Source of the DNA: Camillea tinctor | Lineage: Eukaryota > Ascomycota > Sordariomycetes > Xylariales > Xylariaceae | Length of the DNA: 64,000 bases | Assembly (NCBI GenBank): GCA_022578605.1 | Contig: MU394070.1 | Coordinates: forward strand, 310,001-374,000 | Reading direction: 5' to 3' | Shown here: positions 21,659-34,838 of the stretch, piece after piece | How the letters are laid out: each line of letters opens with the position of its first letter | Numbering within the stretch: position 1 is the stretch's first letter | Notes under the pieces: model-generated | What the model was told of the DNA's origin: nothing | The model's input: only the letters and a program-made list of their open reading frames with translations | Databases searched by the model: none | Translations under genes and position numbers: made by a program

Positions 21659-22831
21659 ATGCCCCTCCCCACCGGTGTCTACCGCGCCGACCACGTCGGG
21701 TCCTTCCTGCGGCCGAAAGCCCTCCTCGCGGCGCGCGCCCAAGCCGCCGCCGGAGAGCTAACCCCGGAGAAGCTCCGCGAGCTAGAGGACTCCTACATCG
21801 CGGACGTCGTGAGCAAGCAGCGGGCGGCGGGTCTCCGGTCCGTGACCGACGGCGAGTTCCGGCGGCAGTGGTTCCACGTGGACTTCCTGAAGCACCTGTC
21901 GGGGGTGGAGCTGCGCGGCGCCATGTCCAGCACGGCGGCGAGCGTCGACGGGACGACGCCGCCGCGGCTCGTCGTCGTCGACAAGATCGCCCACCCGCAG
22001 CCCATCCAGGTCGCCGACTACAACTACCTCAGCTCGCGCATCGCGTCCGAGGACCAGAGCCAGGCGCAGAAGGACAAGCTGCCCCCGGCCACGGCCAAGG
22101 TGTGCATCCCCTCGCCGACCATGGTGCACTTCCGCAACAGTCGGGACACCATCTCCGAGGCCGCGTACCCGGTGCTCGAGCCCGCCTTCTTCGACGACCT
22201 CGCGCGCGTGTTCCGCGAGGAGCTCGCCGACCTGTACGCGGCGGGGGCGCGGTTCGTGCAGCTCGACGACACGAACCTGGCGTACCTGTGCGACCCGCAG
22301 ATGCGCGCGGAGGCGGAGGCGCGGCACCAGGGGCTCTCGGGGGACGCGCTGGCGCGGCAGTACGCGGCGCTGATCAACGCGGCGATCGCGGAGCGGCCGG
22401 CGGACCTGAAGATCGGGATCCACCTGTGCCGGGGGAACCACCGGTCGCGGTGGTTCGCGCAGGGGGGGTACGAGCCGGTGGCCGAGGTTCTGTTCCGGGA
22501 CCTGAACGTGGACGCGTATTTCCTGGAGTACGACGACGCGCGGTCGGGCGACTTCTCGCCGCTGCGGCACTTGCCGCCGCACAAGACCGTCGTGCTGGGG
22601 GTGATGAGCAGCAAGACGGGGGCGCTCGACGACCGCGCCGAGGTCGTGCGCCGGCTGCGCGAGGCGGCGAGTTTTTGCCCCCGCGGGCTCGACCAGCTGT
22701 GCCTCTCGCACCAGTGCGGCTTCAGCTCCACGTCCGAGGGCAACGAGCTCTCCGAGGAGGAGCAGTGGGCTAAGGTCCGCCTCGAGGTCGAGATCGCGAA
22801 GGAGGTCTGGGGTGAGGACCTCTCCGTTTAA
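21659..22831 (+). CDS. MetE-like (cobalamin-independent methionine synthase C-terminal type) protein
   Basis: This intronless 390-aa protein is related to the catalytic C-terminal half of cobalamin-independent methionine synthase, as in the stand-alone YxjG/YxjH-type proteins. These act in, or are thought to act in, transfer of a methyl group to a thiol. Visible motifs are RADHVGSFLRP near the N terminus (His12), SVTDGEFRRQWFHVDF (about 60-76), FVQLDDTNLAYLCD (about 199-212), HLCRGNHRS with His255 and Cys257, and LSHQCGFSS with Cys353. The His-x-Cys plus distal Cys match the usual zinc ligands of the family. It lacks the N-terminal half, so it is not the housekeeping MetE. Its coding GC is far above the flanking DNA, with mostly G/C-ending codons. 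Bacterial-type homologues exist, so old horizontal transfer is possible. The exact substrate is unknown. Confidence 0.85.
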   Translation: MPLPTGVYRADHVGSFLRPKALLAARAQAAAGELTPEKLRELEDSYIADVVSKQRAAGLRSVTDGEFRRQWFHVDFLKHLSGVELRGAMSSTAASVDGTTPPRLVVVDKIAHPQPIQVADYNYLSSRIASEDQSQAQKDKLPPATAKVCIPSPTMVHFRNSRDTISEAAYPVLEPAFFDDLARVFREELADLYAAGARFVQLDDTNLAYLCDPQMRAEAEARHQGLSGDALARQYAALINAAIAERPADLKIGIHLCRGNHRSRWFAQGGYEPVAEVLFRDLNVDAYFLEYDDARSGDFSPLRHLPPHKTVVLGVMSSKTGALDDRAEVVRRLREAASFCPRGLDQLCLSHQCGFSSTSEGNELSEEEQWAKVRLEVEIAKEVWGEDLSV

Positions 22832-24388
22832 GAGAAGATAAAGTGTACGACCATGATGAATAGGGAGAGGAGGGGATTAATGAGAAAAGAAGAAGAAAAA
22901 GGTCATTTTTTTGGTCTAGAAAATTTTGGTACACAGAACATGAAGCAAGAAGGGAAGGGAGTGGTGGTGTATGGGGGGGGGGGGGGTTTGCATCATCCTC
23001 TTCAACAGCGGGATTTTTTTCTTCTTCACTTATTTCTTGGAAAGAGTTAGTACTACTAGGCAGGGGGGCTCAAATGTATTTTGAAGGTGAAAGTAAAAGG
23101 AGGGAGGGTTAAAGGGAAATTTGAAAATGTACATAACATATTTTGGCACGCATATATAACGGTGTATATGGGAGGGGGTTTATTGTTAACATGAGCGAGT
23201 ATATCAGATGAAAGAGGAAGTGGGAGAAGACATGAATGAAGAACAATGGAGTAAAGAGGAAAAGAGGGGATGAACGGAGAAGCGTGCAATGGTAGCAGAG
23301 TGAGGGGCTATGTGCACCCATTCCCCAGACCTGTCGAAGCAGAGAACAATAGTAGCGCAGTACATACAGCAGGTAGCAGATAGATCAGAGATTACGTGCA
23401 CATGAGCTCAACGCCCATGTCTCTTGCCCCTGAGAATTATAGGCCGTCATTGGATCACATACATTATATCAAAGAGAAAAATGGCAGTATCAGAGCTTCA
23501 TGTCAATTAATTTAGCTCTGCCCTCAACCCTTGCTTCCCCCTCAAGTCATACTATACAGACCAGACGTTCCTCTCCCCCCCTTTAACTACTTAACTGAGC
23601 CAGATCATTATTCCCTTCCCTAGGCCCAAAAATCCCCCCAGCCTTATGCATAGAAGCCCATAGGCTGTTGTTCTGCAGTATACTGTCGTCAAATAGTTCC
23701 AAATGAGGAACACACAAAGTCCTATACGTGACCGAAAGGAAAAGAAGATAGGAGTGCTGAAATATTCATGGGAAAAGTCCAAGCTTTTTTTTCCTTGGTT
23801 TTTTTTTTTTTTTTTTTTGCATTCTCCTAGACCCTCAAAACGCCGACAATGTCGAATTTGCATCAGCTCTTGAACCTTTTAGAAATGCAATAGCCTAGGC
23901 CTACTATGGCCATAATCGGCGGCTGGGTATGTCTAGAATGCTGCCCCGGTGGACTGCAAAACCGCCATACACCAGTTCAGTAGACCAGGTTTAGTAGTAG
24001 GCTTGACAGGTCATTTGGGATGCAACACACCCTTGGGGGTTTAAAGTCTTTGCCCGCAAAGGCATTCGATGTAGGCAAGAGCTGCTGTCTATCCTCAATC
24101 GTCCAGTATCATTAATGGGAATGGAAAAATGCCCCTCAGCGAGTATAAGCAACCATGTGTAGAAAGATTTCAGATTTTGTACACCAGGGGGGAGTGTTTC
24201 GCCCCGAACATCAACGAGGCAGCCTCGAGTAAGTATAGTACGTGAAAATGAAGGCGGCATTGGGGTAGTAAACATCCCAGGAACGCCATCCAGAGGTATA
24301 TATAAGTAGTTGGTCGTATTAGTCGATCGAATCGTAACATCAAGTAAACCGGGCATGAAAGTATGTTCGTTGGTGATCGCGGCACAAT
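22832..24388. other. Convergent intergenic region, MetE-like gene to KH-protein gene
   Basis: The region holds a G10-12 run near 22975-22986, a T run near 23800-23818 and AT-rich sequence that probably includes both 3' UTRs. A 121-codon minus-strand open frame (23991-24356) was considered and not called, because its composition is unremarkable and it lies where the KH gene's 3' UTR should be. Confidence 0.55.
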
Positions 24389-26356
24389 TTAGGCGCCGGG
24401 CGGTTTAGGCATCTCACCAGCAGGTGCGCCACCTGCTTGCTGTTGTTGGGCGAGAGCCTGATACCACAAGGCTACGTATGCTTGATAGCCGCCATCTACA
24501 TGCACGTCAGCTTCCTTCGCTCGTGGAGACACCAGTATGTGTCCGTGGAGATGATTTCGACTTACACATAGCATACGGGTCAGCACCTCCGTTGGCGGCC
24601 GCAGCAGCAGCTTGACCATCAGCAGCCGGAGGTTGATTACTTGCGCTTTGCGAAGCATAGTTAGGATTGTCCCAATCACGGCGGGTCTGGGTTCGACCGC
24701 TACGCGCACCACCACCACCACTACCGCCGGCTCCTCCATTAGTGTTCTTCTGTCGCTAGGTCATGGTTAGATTATTACGGTTCCAAGTGTGCAAAATACG
24801 AATTGCTTACCACGGCGTCAACCTTGTCCTCTATAGCCTGCTTGGCTCTGTTAATGGCATCACGAGATCCAACTAGGCCAATCTCACGTTCTACTTCACC
24901 AGGGCCGGAAGATTGGGAGACATTGATTTTGCAACCGGTAGTGTTCTGCATTTCTCGGATGGTCTCACCACCCTTGCCGATAATCATACCAACCGCCTCA
25001 GACGGCACGTAGATAGAGTCATTAATCTTTTCGCCGCCAGCATGGACGCTATCGCGATTATGGTCACTCTTCTGTGGACGGGGTTTGTTACCATCGTTGT
25101 TATTGTTGACATTGCGGCTATCACTGTCGACGATCTCCAGGATAAGCTCCTTGGCCTGAGCGGCGGCGCTTTGGGGGCCAATGAGGTTGACGGGACGCAG
25201 GCCATTCACGCTCTTAGATTCACCAACTATGTTGATGTGACAACCACTGCGCTCTTGAAGATCTCTAATTGTCTCGCCACCACGGCCGATAATGAGGCCC
25301 ACAGTACGGTCAGGAACCATGATTTGCATGCAATCCTCGCCTTCTCGGAGAGTGGCAGGGGCGACGGGATTAGGACGGCCAGCATGTTGCGGCTTATCAA
25401 GACCAGCCCGCGCAATCGCACCCATACCACTGTCTTCGATGATTCTATTAATCGAAGCTTTAGCTTCGGCACGTCTAGCACGAGGACCGGTGATTTTGCA
25501 TTGACGGAAAGGACCAGGCTCGCTCGGAGGCGAGATGAATTGCACTCTGCAGCCCGTCTCGGACTCAACACGCCTAAGGTTCTCGCCTTGTCTCCCAATG
25601 ATCAGACCAACCAAACTCGACTCAATCTCGATCATTTCAGAATCATCATCCCCACCCCGATCACGGCCATTTGCGCCATGGGGGGAAAAGGTGCCGGCAG
25701 GACGACCACGGGTCATACCAGGCGACACGGAACGATCGCGACCATAATCACGAGCATGAGTAGCACGATCATCACGGCGTTCATCTCTGTAAGGATTGAA
25801 GTTGTCACGATAAGCATCACGGCGCGCAGGTGGAGAGCGCGAGCGAGATCTATAATGTCTGGCATCGGCAGCACGAGAGTCATGCGACGGATACGCGCCA
25901 ACAGGCGGTCGCTCATACGATGTCAATCCCTTCTCAGCGGCATAGGCCTTAGCCTGCGAAATAGCATCGGCAAAACTGACAGTACCAGAGTTGATAGGCT
26001 TGATGGCACTCAAATCAAGATTCCCACTAGCCGAAGGCTGTGGTAGGGGATAAGCCCCAGTAGCATATGGCATAGGTTGGGTTGCGGGAGGCATGGTCGG
26101 AGGGTATGCGCTGGGAGTATGGGTCTGGGGGTAGCCGGGGGCGGGATGAGGTGGTTGAGCCTGGGTAGGCGTCGCGCCGGTGTTTCGCTGGGCTGTTGAG
26201 ATATGAGAAAAATTGGTTAGAAACGATTAATTCCATTGCCTCGTAGGCAACTTGAAGGGGGAGAGAGGAGGAGAGGGGAGGAGAGGGGGAAGCATGATGA
26301 TAATGTTACGAACCTAGAGCAGCCAGAATAGACTGGATATCGGGAACGTCAGCCAT
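24389..26356 (-). CDS. Three-KH-domain RNA-binding protein (FUBP/KSRP-like)
   Basis: Four exons, 26356-26314, 26192-24811, 24755-24566 and 24495-24389, give 573 aa. The introns are 121, 55 and 70 bp with donors GTTCGT, GTAAGC and GTAAGT; all joins keep frame. The protein begins MADVPDIQSILAAL, followed by a Pro/Tyr-rich region and an Arg/Ser-rich segment (HYRSRSRSPPARRDAYRD). Three KH domains follow with loops GRQG (about 210), GRGG (about 315) and GKGG (about 425), in contexts VGLIIGRQGENLRRVE, VGLIIGRGGETIRDLQ and VGMIIGKGGETIREMQ. A Gly-rich patch and a C-terminal YGGYQAYVALWYQ motif next to a Gln run resemble the aromatic tail of FUBP-type proteins. It likely binds single-stranded RNA or DNA and acts in mRNA processing or stability. 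Confidence 0.9.
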
Positions 26357-29300
26357 TGTGACGGAATATGATCAATCGAATCCTGTCGAGGGAATAAAAA
26401 GTCTGAGTCTGCAGGACAAATAAAGAAAATTGTCTTTGGGTGACCTCGAGATGTTGCAGATAGTAAAAGGGTGTTTTTTCTGGCACTAGAGTCAAGACAA
26501 GGACTAGGTAAATATTCAGTCGGCCAGATTGCACAGCAGAGCGTCGCAGTTCAATGCAGATGGACCAAGTAAAATATATGTATGTCAGTTCAAGTGAGGA
26601 GAGAATAGAGCGAGAGAAAGAGAGAGATGTGGACGAAAACAGCAGGCTGAGCTTTTTGTAACGATCTTTTCTTTTTGTCTTTCTCGACCTTGTAGAATTG
26701 ATGAATCGAATTAAATTGACTGCCGGACAAATAATGCACACTCAGCGCAAAGAAAAGAAAAGTCTGCGGTCGCAATTCACCTCGTCTCTCATTCCTCTCT
26801 GGTTTTCTTTCTCTTGTTACTTGCCAACCAACTAGACCAAGGTAAAAGCGAGAAGTCGGAAGGAAGGAGAATGAGAAAAGAGGGAAGAGGCAGAAGAAAG
26901 AGAAGAAAAGCCCTTGAGGAGAGGGAGGGTTAATTTACTGGACCCTATCAAAAGCGAGTGAATGCGCGCGTCGGCATTAGATAAAAAAAAATCCTTTACT
27001 TCCAAGGTAAGAATAGAAATCGCCTTTACCACACAATTACGAAATGGAGAGAGTGAAAGAAGATGGGATAGAATTTCTTTGTCTTTTTTTCTTCTTCTTT
27101 TGTTCGCGAACGGGATTGTTGCTGGGTGGAAGGTGGGTGAAAAAAGAGAGGGAGAGAGGGAGACAAGGTAGAGAGAGAGAGAGAGGTAGAGTAGAGAGAG
27201 GTGGTGGTTTATGGATAAGTGGTGTTAGAGAAGAAAAAAAAAGTGTGAAGTGGTAAAAGATGGTCTAAGCTGGGGCCAACTAGGTACTACTTGCTGTGTC
27301 ACTACCTACATAGTACCTACCTTACCCTATGTATATAGATAAGCCTGTTTGAGATGTACATAGTAAGTAGTATGTAGGTACCTACTGTAGGTACAGACTT
27401 TACTTTTACGTTTTAGACTTTTTGGTATAGCTTCGTCCCATTTGGTCAGGGTCAGGGTCGCTGCAAGCAAGAGAGGTTTGTCCGGAGCTAAACTGTTTCC
27501 GTTCTAGAACATGGAACAATCCTCTTGTACCTTATTCCACTCTAGCCTGTACCTCGGTGTCGGTGGGTCTTTCATCTCATTGCAGCTGTTCTCAGCCGAT
27601 TGCCCCTTTCTTGCCAGCTGCAGTGCAGATGCATGTAGTACTTCAGGTTAGGCACCTAGGTAGGTAGCCATGTAGTGGAACAAATAAGTACATTACCATT
27701 TAACACCACTTAGTTGATCATACAATAACATCCCGATGTATCCAGCAATTCAAACGGAACGGTAAATGAATCACAGATACCTTCCTTTCCTTACCTTACC
27801 TAAGGTAACATTACCCCTAGCAACACTCAATGCCCATGTCCGTGAGTCACATGTCTCCGGAAATGACATGATATAACCTCCCAACCCAGGTAGGTTGTCT
27901 CTATATCCACGTAGGCAATGACTCCTATGAGGTCACGAGATCCCAATAGCTTCTAGGCATTCCATATCCTACCATCAAGTTTCACACAGGAAAGACATTG
28001 TATACGTACTTGGATCAGACAAGGTGTTCTGCATCTACAACTAGCAGCATCACCCAGAGACATTCTTTATTCACCACTTTCCAAAACCCCAATACCGAAA
28101 TTGGGATGGTCCAGGATATTATGGCAATCCAAATACAGAGATCGGCCAGACAGCCAGAGTAACCCAACCCTAGCAACCCAAAGTAGTACTCGGGCGGGTT
28201 AACATGATCCATCGGCATCACGCAACCAGGCGGGCATGCGTGAGATCTTCTGGTGAAACATTTGCATACCATAACAAGAAACCAGACCAGAACCATAACA
28301 ACCATAACACCCAACTACTCCAACCTTTATTATCTAGATTCCCTCAAGAGCAGACAACCGAATCTCCCAAAGTTCCATGTTCATGAAAGAATGGGTCGTG
28401 AGGGCAAATCTAAGTATATAGTCCGTACATAATATAGTTATGCCTCTCTAGAAGCAAACGCCAGCCAGAGCCTTAGCTTCCAATATCTAAGATCTCGCGG
28501 TCCCATTCCTAGAGATCTTAGTGCAGCCACAGCTTCTCTAAGCCTGGTTGGGCTTACCGCAGGTGAGATGTTCACCCAGAAATCATTATGTGCGAAACAT
28601 CACTACCCTTCATATACACGACCTAGGTAGGTTATGTGACAGTCAGGATATAGTTATTTCTTTTCACCCCTGGCCTACAGATAGCAGTGATGTCTTATCA
28701 AGGTCTAAGCCTACAATGATACACACTCTCATACACAACATATCCCTCTACTTGAGACAAACTCAGGTAGATCCATATGCTCTTCCAAATCTTCCCTAAC
28801 ATCACCGTAAACCTTATTAGGTCGACCACAGTCAATAGCGTAGGATGGATATCAGAACGATATTAGAAGAGGAACGGTCAATACATATAGGCCCTTACAC
28901 CAACGTTTGGGGAAGGGAAACCCACTGAGAATAAACTGTCACAGTATATGGTTTAAATAGGTTTTGTTCGGTGCCCACAATTCTCCTTTCTAGAAATGCC
29001 ACACCTCTGAGTTTGAGAGTACAAGTCAAAGGAGAACATTCAGATATTGTCCTTCGTCAGTGACCGATCTTCAAACTCAATATCTAAATTTATCATGGCA
29101 AGCATGTCGCTACCTAGTGTTGTTTAAATGTTATATTTTACCACGGAGAGCTTTCTGGTATACTTCCTATTTGGCTGATATGTCATCCGACAATAATACA
29201 TCACGACATCACATAAATATATACAATTGTTTGTGGTGAGATATTCCGAGGAACCACGGTAGAAGAGAATGTCCAGGCATGTCTATCTATTCCCTTCATA

Positions 29301-32300
29301 TAATAGGGCAACCAAAATCACCATTTTCTCTTTTGTATGACGCAAGATCATTCATACAGGGCAGCGAACGGCTACATATCAAAGCTCAATGTTCCAGTTA
29401 CCTTCGATAAAGCAGGTATTGCAAAAGAGAATGTAGAACGTTGAATGTACAAGATACTGTATGGGGATATAAAATTTGCATGCGTATAAAAGTCTAGTCT
29501 AATCAGAGAGTGTCAGTATAACTACCAGTTAACAGTAGGCGAGGTTCAAGAATAAATATAATTCTAGCAAACGGTCTGTCAGAAGAAACATACAGTACAG
29601 TACCGCCGCTGATATATTAACCGTACAAATCCCTAGTGGTTCCATCTTGTTCCTCATATCTATAGTGAACCCCTTTTATCTTCCAGCCCCAGCAAGATAT
29701 CTATCCTGAGCCCCCTTTTCCCCTAACCCCTTTTGATTCCCGGATACCAACCAGAAAGCAAGCCCGGGCTCTTCTTGCACGACACTGTCGAACGACACTA
29801 CCCGGAAGCCTGCATAGGTCAGTACGCGCCTGGCCTCTCCAGTAATATATATAATCTAGGCCGGTCCTCGCGGGTGACAGATATTTTACTAGGATATCTT
29901 GTACGTATATACCCCAGGTAACATCTACCATCCACAGCTACTACGTGATACTAGTATACGAACCGTGGACAAACGTCTTACATGCAAGCCTAGATCTAGT
30001 GAATGTAAGCTAGGCAGGTAGACATCTCACTTTCCCGAGTAGCGTTGCGAGATGGGGATATAAGCGCCGGCACATAATCAAATGGCACCGTACCTAGCTT
30101 GGCAGATATGTCGTATCTTCGGGATGCAAGTGCTATAAGACAGGAAGGGGAAAAGAGGAGGGAGGAGGAGGGGGGGATGCTAAGTTGAAATGACGAATCA
30201 TTCATATGCACACGCTCCCTCTCTTTCCCTCAAGTCTCCTACCTCTTTGTACATCTTCTTCATGCCTTGCCTCTAATGTCCGATTTACCTTTACCGAGCT
30301 GGCAAGCTTAGTTAATAAAATAGTTTTCCTAATACAAGACGCGGCCGGACAAGAGGCAAGGCTACACAGACACACGCGCACCTAACACAGGGGTTACGTG
30401 AGGCTAAGATAGGTTAACCAAGCTCTCTCGTACCGGGGAATACCACATCTTCACGCATGTGCATACATCCTGCAGCTGGCAATGTATGTATGCAGGTATG
30501 TATTGGTATGGCGGAATATGCAAGGAGCTTAAAGAGGAAATCGTCGAGTCCGAAAAAAAAAATAAAAGAGTGGCCGACCAGTCTAGTTAGACGAGTTTGG
30601 TAACAACATGACCGCCTGCCTACTCAATGCCCAATACCAATGGCTCTATATCCCCCCTATACATGCGCGCACACATACCCTCCACCCCCACGTCCATCGA
30701 TCCACAGCTAAAGAGGGTGACAGGAAAAGAAAGACTATCGAGATCCAGACCCAAGACAGGATTCGTCGGACGTATAGGCCGGCTCTTTGCCCCCGTTCTT
30801 TCGAATTCTTCCTGTTCCATGCTACCCTACTGGGGCTTGCATGCTTTCGACTACACATTCTCACGGGTCACATGATGGTAGCGAGTCAGGAAGAAGCTAG
30901 GTTAGACGTTGGCTTAGGTTAGGTGCCTATGTGTATGTATGTCTGCATGAATGTCTGCATGTACAATACACGTAAGTATCCTGCTACGCCGTACCTACAT
31001 ACCTACCTGTCTATGTACATGCCTTACACGATCAGCGATGGGGACAAATAACAGCTGATCTGAGCTGAGGCTTTAGACTTTGGTCATGCTAGGTAGGCAA
31101 CGTGGTAGTACATCTCGCGAGACACGACAGCTGTTCGCAATTCCCACATTAACCTAGTACCTACCTACCGCCAGTTTAGTTTCCCATTACTCGCTCACGA
31201 TCACTCCATCACGAGAAAGAGGGGATGGCCAGACAAGACGGGTAGATAGATCGACTCTGAAACAAGCAAGAACCATGGCTACCGAGGTAATCATCAATTG
31301 CTAAGGAGCCCACCAAGGCGTTCTCATGACCGTCTCTTTTAAGAAGACATATCATACTTGTAAGCTGGTTTAGTTTACCTAGGTAGGCTGGTAGGGTAAG
31401 CAAAGTGTAGATAGATAGTATCCTAGACTCTAGATTGCTACTGTCCCCCCACTCTACACACCTATATGCGGACCACCTATCGACGTTATTCGATATCAAC
31501 GTACCTATAGGAGTTCTCTCTGTCCTCCTCCCACTCTAAAAAGTGCACCATCTCCCCACCTCCTTCGTAGTCTGAGTCGTAATACCCGTCTTACATGTAA
31601 GCTGCCTACCTCCTACCTACTAACTAGTAGCCAGTTAACTTAGAAGAACCACATGCCGTATTAATCATCTCCGTAGGCATCAAAGAGGAACTCCTACTCC
31701 TACTGCTACTCTCACTCCCACCCCGGGACGCCGGGATATATCTCATCTCGCCTCATTATCAACTAGGTAATCATACAGTAGCAGTCGCGTATCCTAGCAC
31801 GTGCCCAGGTAGGCTATATTAGACCGAGAGGAGGCTTTTTAAGTAGGTTGGATAGGTCAATAGTTGGAAGTATATTTAATTCGAATTACTAGACAAGCTA
31901 CTTGCTACTTACCTAGAGCAAATAGCCTTGTCCTGATCCTATTTTACCTTTGTCATTTGCAATTTCTCAACTTCATTTCCTACCTTTTCTTTAACCCTGG
32001 CTTGAGGGGAGGGGGCCTCCCCTCCACCCGCTCATAATCTAAACCCGATAGCCTCGAAATGTAAATTAATATCAACTTACCCATTCACTCTCATCACATG
32101 TAATCGAAAAACGAAGACAGGGTTCATACGATCCACCACATATAATAAACATATACCTAGGTTGACGTAGACAATAAACGAAAGCCAGGTTTAATCAAGA
32201 TTGGGAGAAAATTTCCGAACCCGAAAAAAAGGCATCTGCACCAATCTGCAACAAACCTAAGATAATTCAGATGTGTCCAAAAATAGGACAATCTAATGCC

Positions 32301-34838
32301 TTTCTTGACAATATCTGCCGGGGAGGTAAATTGATTAGATTGACGAGACCTAGAACCTTGGAAGTAAAACGAAGAAACAACCTAACTAGGCGAGTTGAGA
32401 GTTTAGTACTTCGACAAGAAAAAAAGTAGCAACATACGAGATTCTAAACATTGAACTCTGTATCATATCTATTCACGATTCAAGGAACAGTACTACATAG
32501 ACAACAACAAACATTATATAACTAGTAAAACCCTAGAATCAAAGACAGCAGCAGAGAGACGGTGGCAGTAGTTAGATAGAGCATAGAGCAAGCAACGCAA
32601 ACAGTATTCAAACAAGACCGAGCACATACATATAAAATCATCAAACATCAAACTTTCAGTGTAGTAAACATAGTTACATACTAAACATTTCATACCTTTT
32701 GTGCGACCTACATAAACCTAGCCTAGCACTAAATACCTAAGTCGTATACCTAACATAAAATCTTCGTTCCCGTCTTTGTTCTTTTTACATACACATTGGG
32801 GGAAGAACCGTCCCGAAGAAAGAAGAAAAAAACCCTTCGGTAACAGTAAAAAAAAAAAAGTTAAAGTAAAAAAATATCCAAAAAGTTCATAAACAACATT
32901 GAAGAGAAGAGAATCCCCCCCTTTCATACACACACAGTTTTTTAAGGTATTGATATATGCACACACACACAATACATACATACACATGTGGGGTTTTGAA
33001 GAAAAAGCGAGAGAAAGAGAGAGAATCAAAAAAAAAAAAACAACCTCCAGGGTGGGGAGAAGCAGAAAGGGTTCAGACCACAAACAACAGCTTCACACAT
33101 CGATAGAACAACTCTTTGAACAAACTCTCAAACTCAACTTACTCGGAAATGGTGTGTGGTATTAGGTCCATTTTCGTATTCGTGTCGTAGACGTTGTCTT
33201 CGTTCCCCTTTTCACCATTCGTTATCCATGGGGCCCTCTTTCCTCTCCCTATTCCCTATATTCCTCCCCCCCATGTAACTATTCCATCCCATCCAGTCAG
33301 GTCGAGAGAAGTCCAGGAGTCCTAGTTGGAAGAAGTTCTCGAGTATCGGAAAAAGGAAGAAGCGGGCCAGTCGATAGTGATTCAATAGACATATAAAGAC
33401 GCATTTCCATAGGTTATATCAAAGGCGATTTTTGGTAAGTGGACCGTTTCTTTTTTCCATTTAGAACACAACCCTCGAGAACTCGGGAATAGAGCTGAGA
33501 GAGATAGAGAAAAAAACAAAAAACACAAGGAGTTTACACATCCCAACTATAAAATAACTCCACACCCGTGATAAAAAAAACCCTTGTGTCTTTTGCCTTT
33601 AAAAAAAAGAAGAAGGCCCTAGCCTAACCAGCCTAGTGTCCCTCTCAAAACCCATTTGATTTCTCCCGCGCCTCTTTGCCCCTCTCTTCCTTTCCCAGAA
33701 AAAACCCAACCCAACATGCAAACATCTCTGCGAAGAGTGTCATATGATGTGTCTGTGTTTGTGCGAGGCAATAAAAAAAGTAGGAGAACACAAAGGAGAA
33801 TGACCCCCCCTTAATAAACACAAGATAATAAAAAATAAAACAAAGACACCCTTTGTGCAATGCTCCCTCTCCTATCCGAACCTTTCCTACTACCCCGCCT
33901 AATCCTTAAGGCTAGGTTCTTTTTTTTTGGTTCTCTCCCCTGTGCCGTTGTGTGTGCGCAAAGTAAAAACAAAATGAAGATTCTCCTCTCTGTTGTTTAG
34001 ACCCGGATATTTCCCCAATGTTGCAAAAGAAAAAAACACAAGACCCGTTGTTTGCGTTTCCCCAAAAAAGTGCAAGACGAACACCGTTCAGCCCACCGAC
34101 ACCCTTTGTGATGAGAACCCGCCCCGCCTGCTTTGGTGGGAATAAAACAACAAAACAAAGACCAGCCGACTACACCCGTTGCCGTTCATCGCCAGAAACA
34201 CTTGTTCTATATGTAAAAATGTGGTATTCTCTTCAGGTTTTTTCTTTTTTCTTTTTTTTTCTGTGGTCATGACCCATCATGACTCCTGATCGTGCCGCTC
34301 CCAAGATGAACCCGAGGACTCCGCTTTGTGTCGTAAACACTTGATGCAATTACATAAAAAATGCAAATACCGCCGTAGTCAAGAACGCCCAATTCGTGAA
34401 ACCGAACAGCCCCCCCATCTTTCATGGTCGGAACACCGGGTTTCATGTGGTATTTTATCCCCATTAGCAAAACCGAAAAATAAATCAAGAGGTATCGATC
34501 ATCTTCATGCTGGGTGCGCCCATCGAGGGAAAAAGCTCTGAAAAGAAATTTCGCCGATGAACACTAGTTATATGTCGAATAAGGATGTTTGTACAGGGTA
34601 ATGAAAAGAGGAATATTTTGGTTAGGAATAAGTCCGCCAGTCGAGTCCCAAGTGAACGTGAAGATAATGTGATGTCGATGCCTGATGTCCGTGCCGGTGC
34701 CCGCCAAGATGGAACGGCTATCGCAATGCAGCGAATGGAGCTCCCAACGGACGGAGAGTGGAGATGCCCAGAATTACGGAATAACAGTAGTGGAGGGTTG
34801 GCAGTCTCCGTTATCCATTTGGAAGCGAGACGATGCGT
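26357..34838. other. Long gene-poor region, left half of the gene desert
   Basis: This spans 8.5 kb without a supportable protein-coding gene. The first 900 bases (GA-rich near 27130-27190) are likely the promoter and long leader of the KH gene. The rest shows only short, low-complexity frames. It contains several TACCTACC/GTAGGTACC clusters (27290-27395, 27650-27670, 30990-31015, 31605-31625), A-rich runs (32820-33050) and T runs. No tRNA or rRNA was recognised. Long non-coding transcripts, or a far-upstream regulatory region, cannot be judged from sequence alone. Confidence 0.5.

Noticed and set aside
21782..22773. Long ORFs antisense to, and in a second frame of, the MetE-like gene
   Set aside because: High GC keeps the other frames open; their Arg/Pro/Ala-rich composition is typical of shadows.
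23991..24356. 121-codon minus-strand ORF downstream of the KH gene
   Set aside because: Lies in the probable 3' UTR and shows no domain or constrained composition.
24913..26046. 377-codon + strand ORF opposite the KH gene
   Set aside because: Exactly mirrors the KH exons; Thr/Ile-rich shadow.
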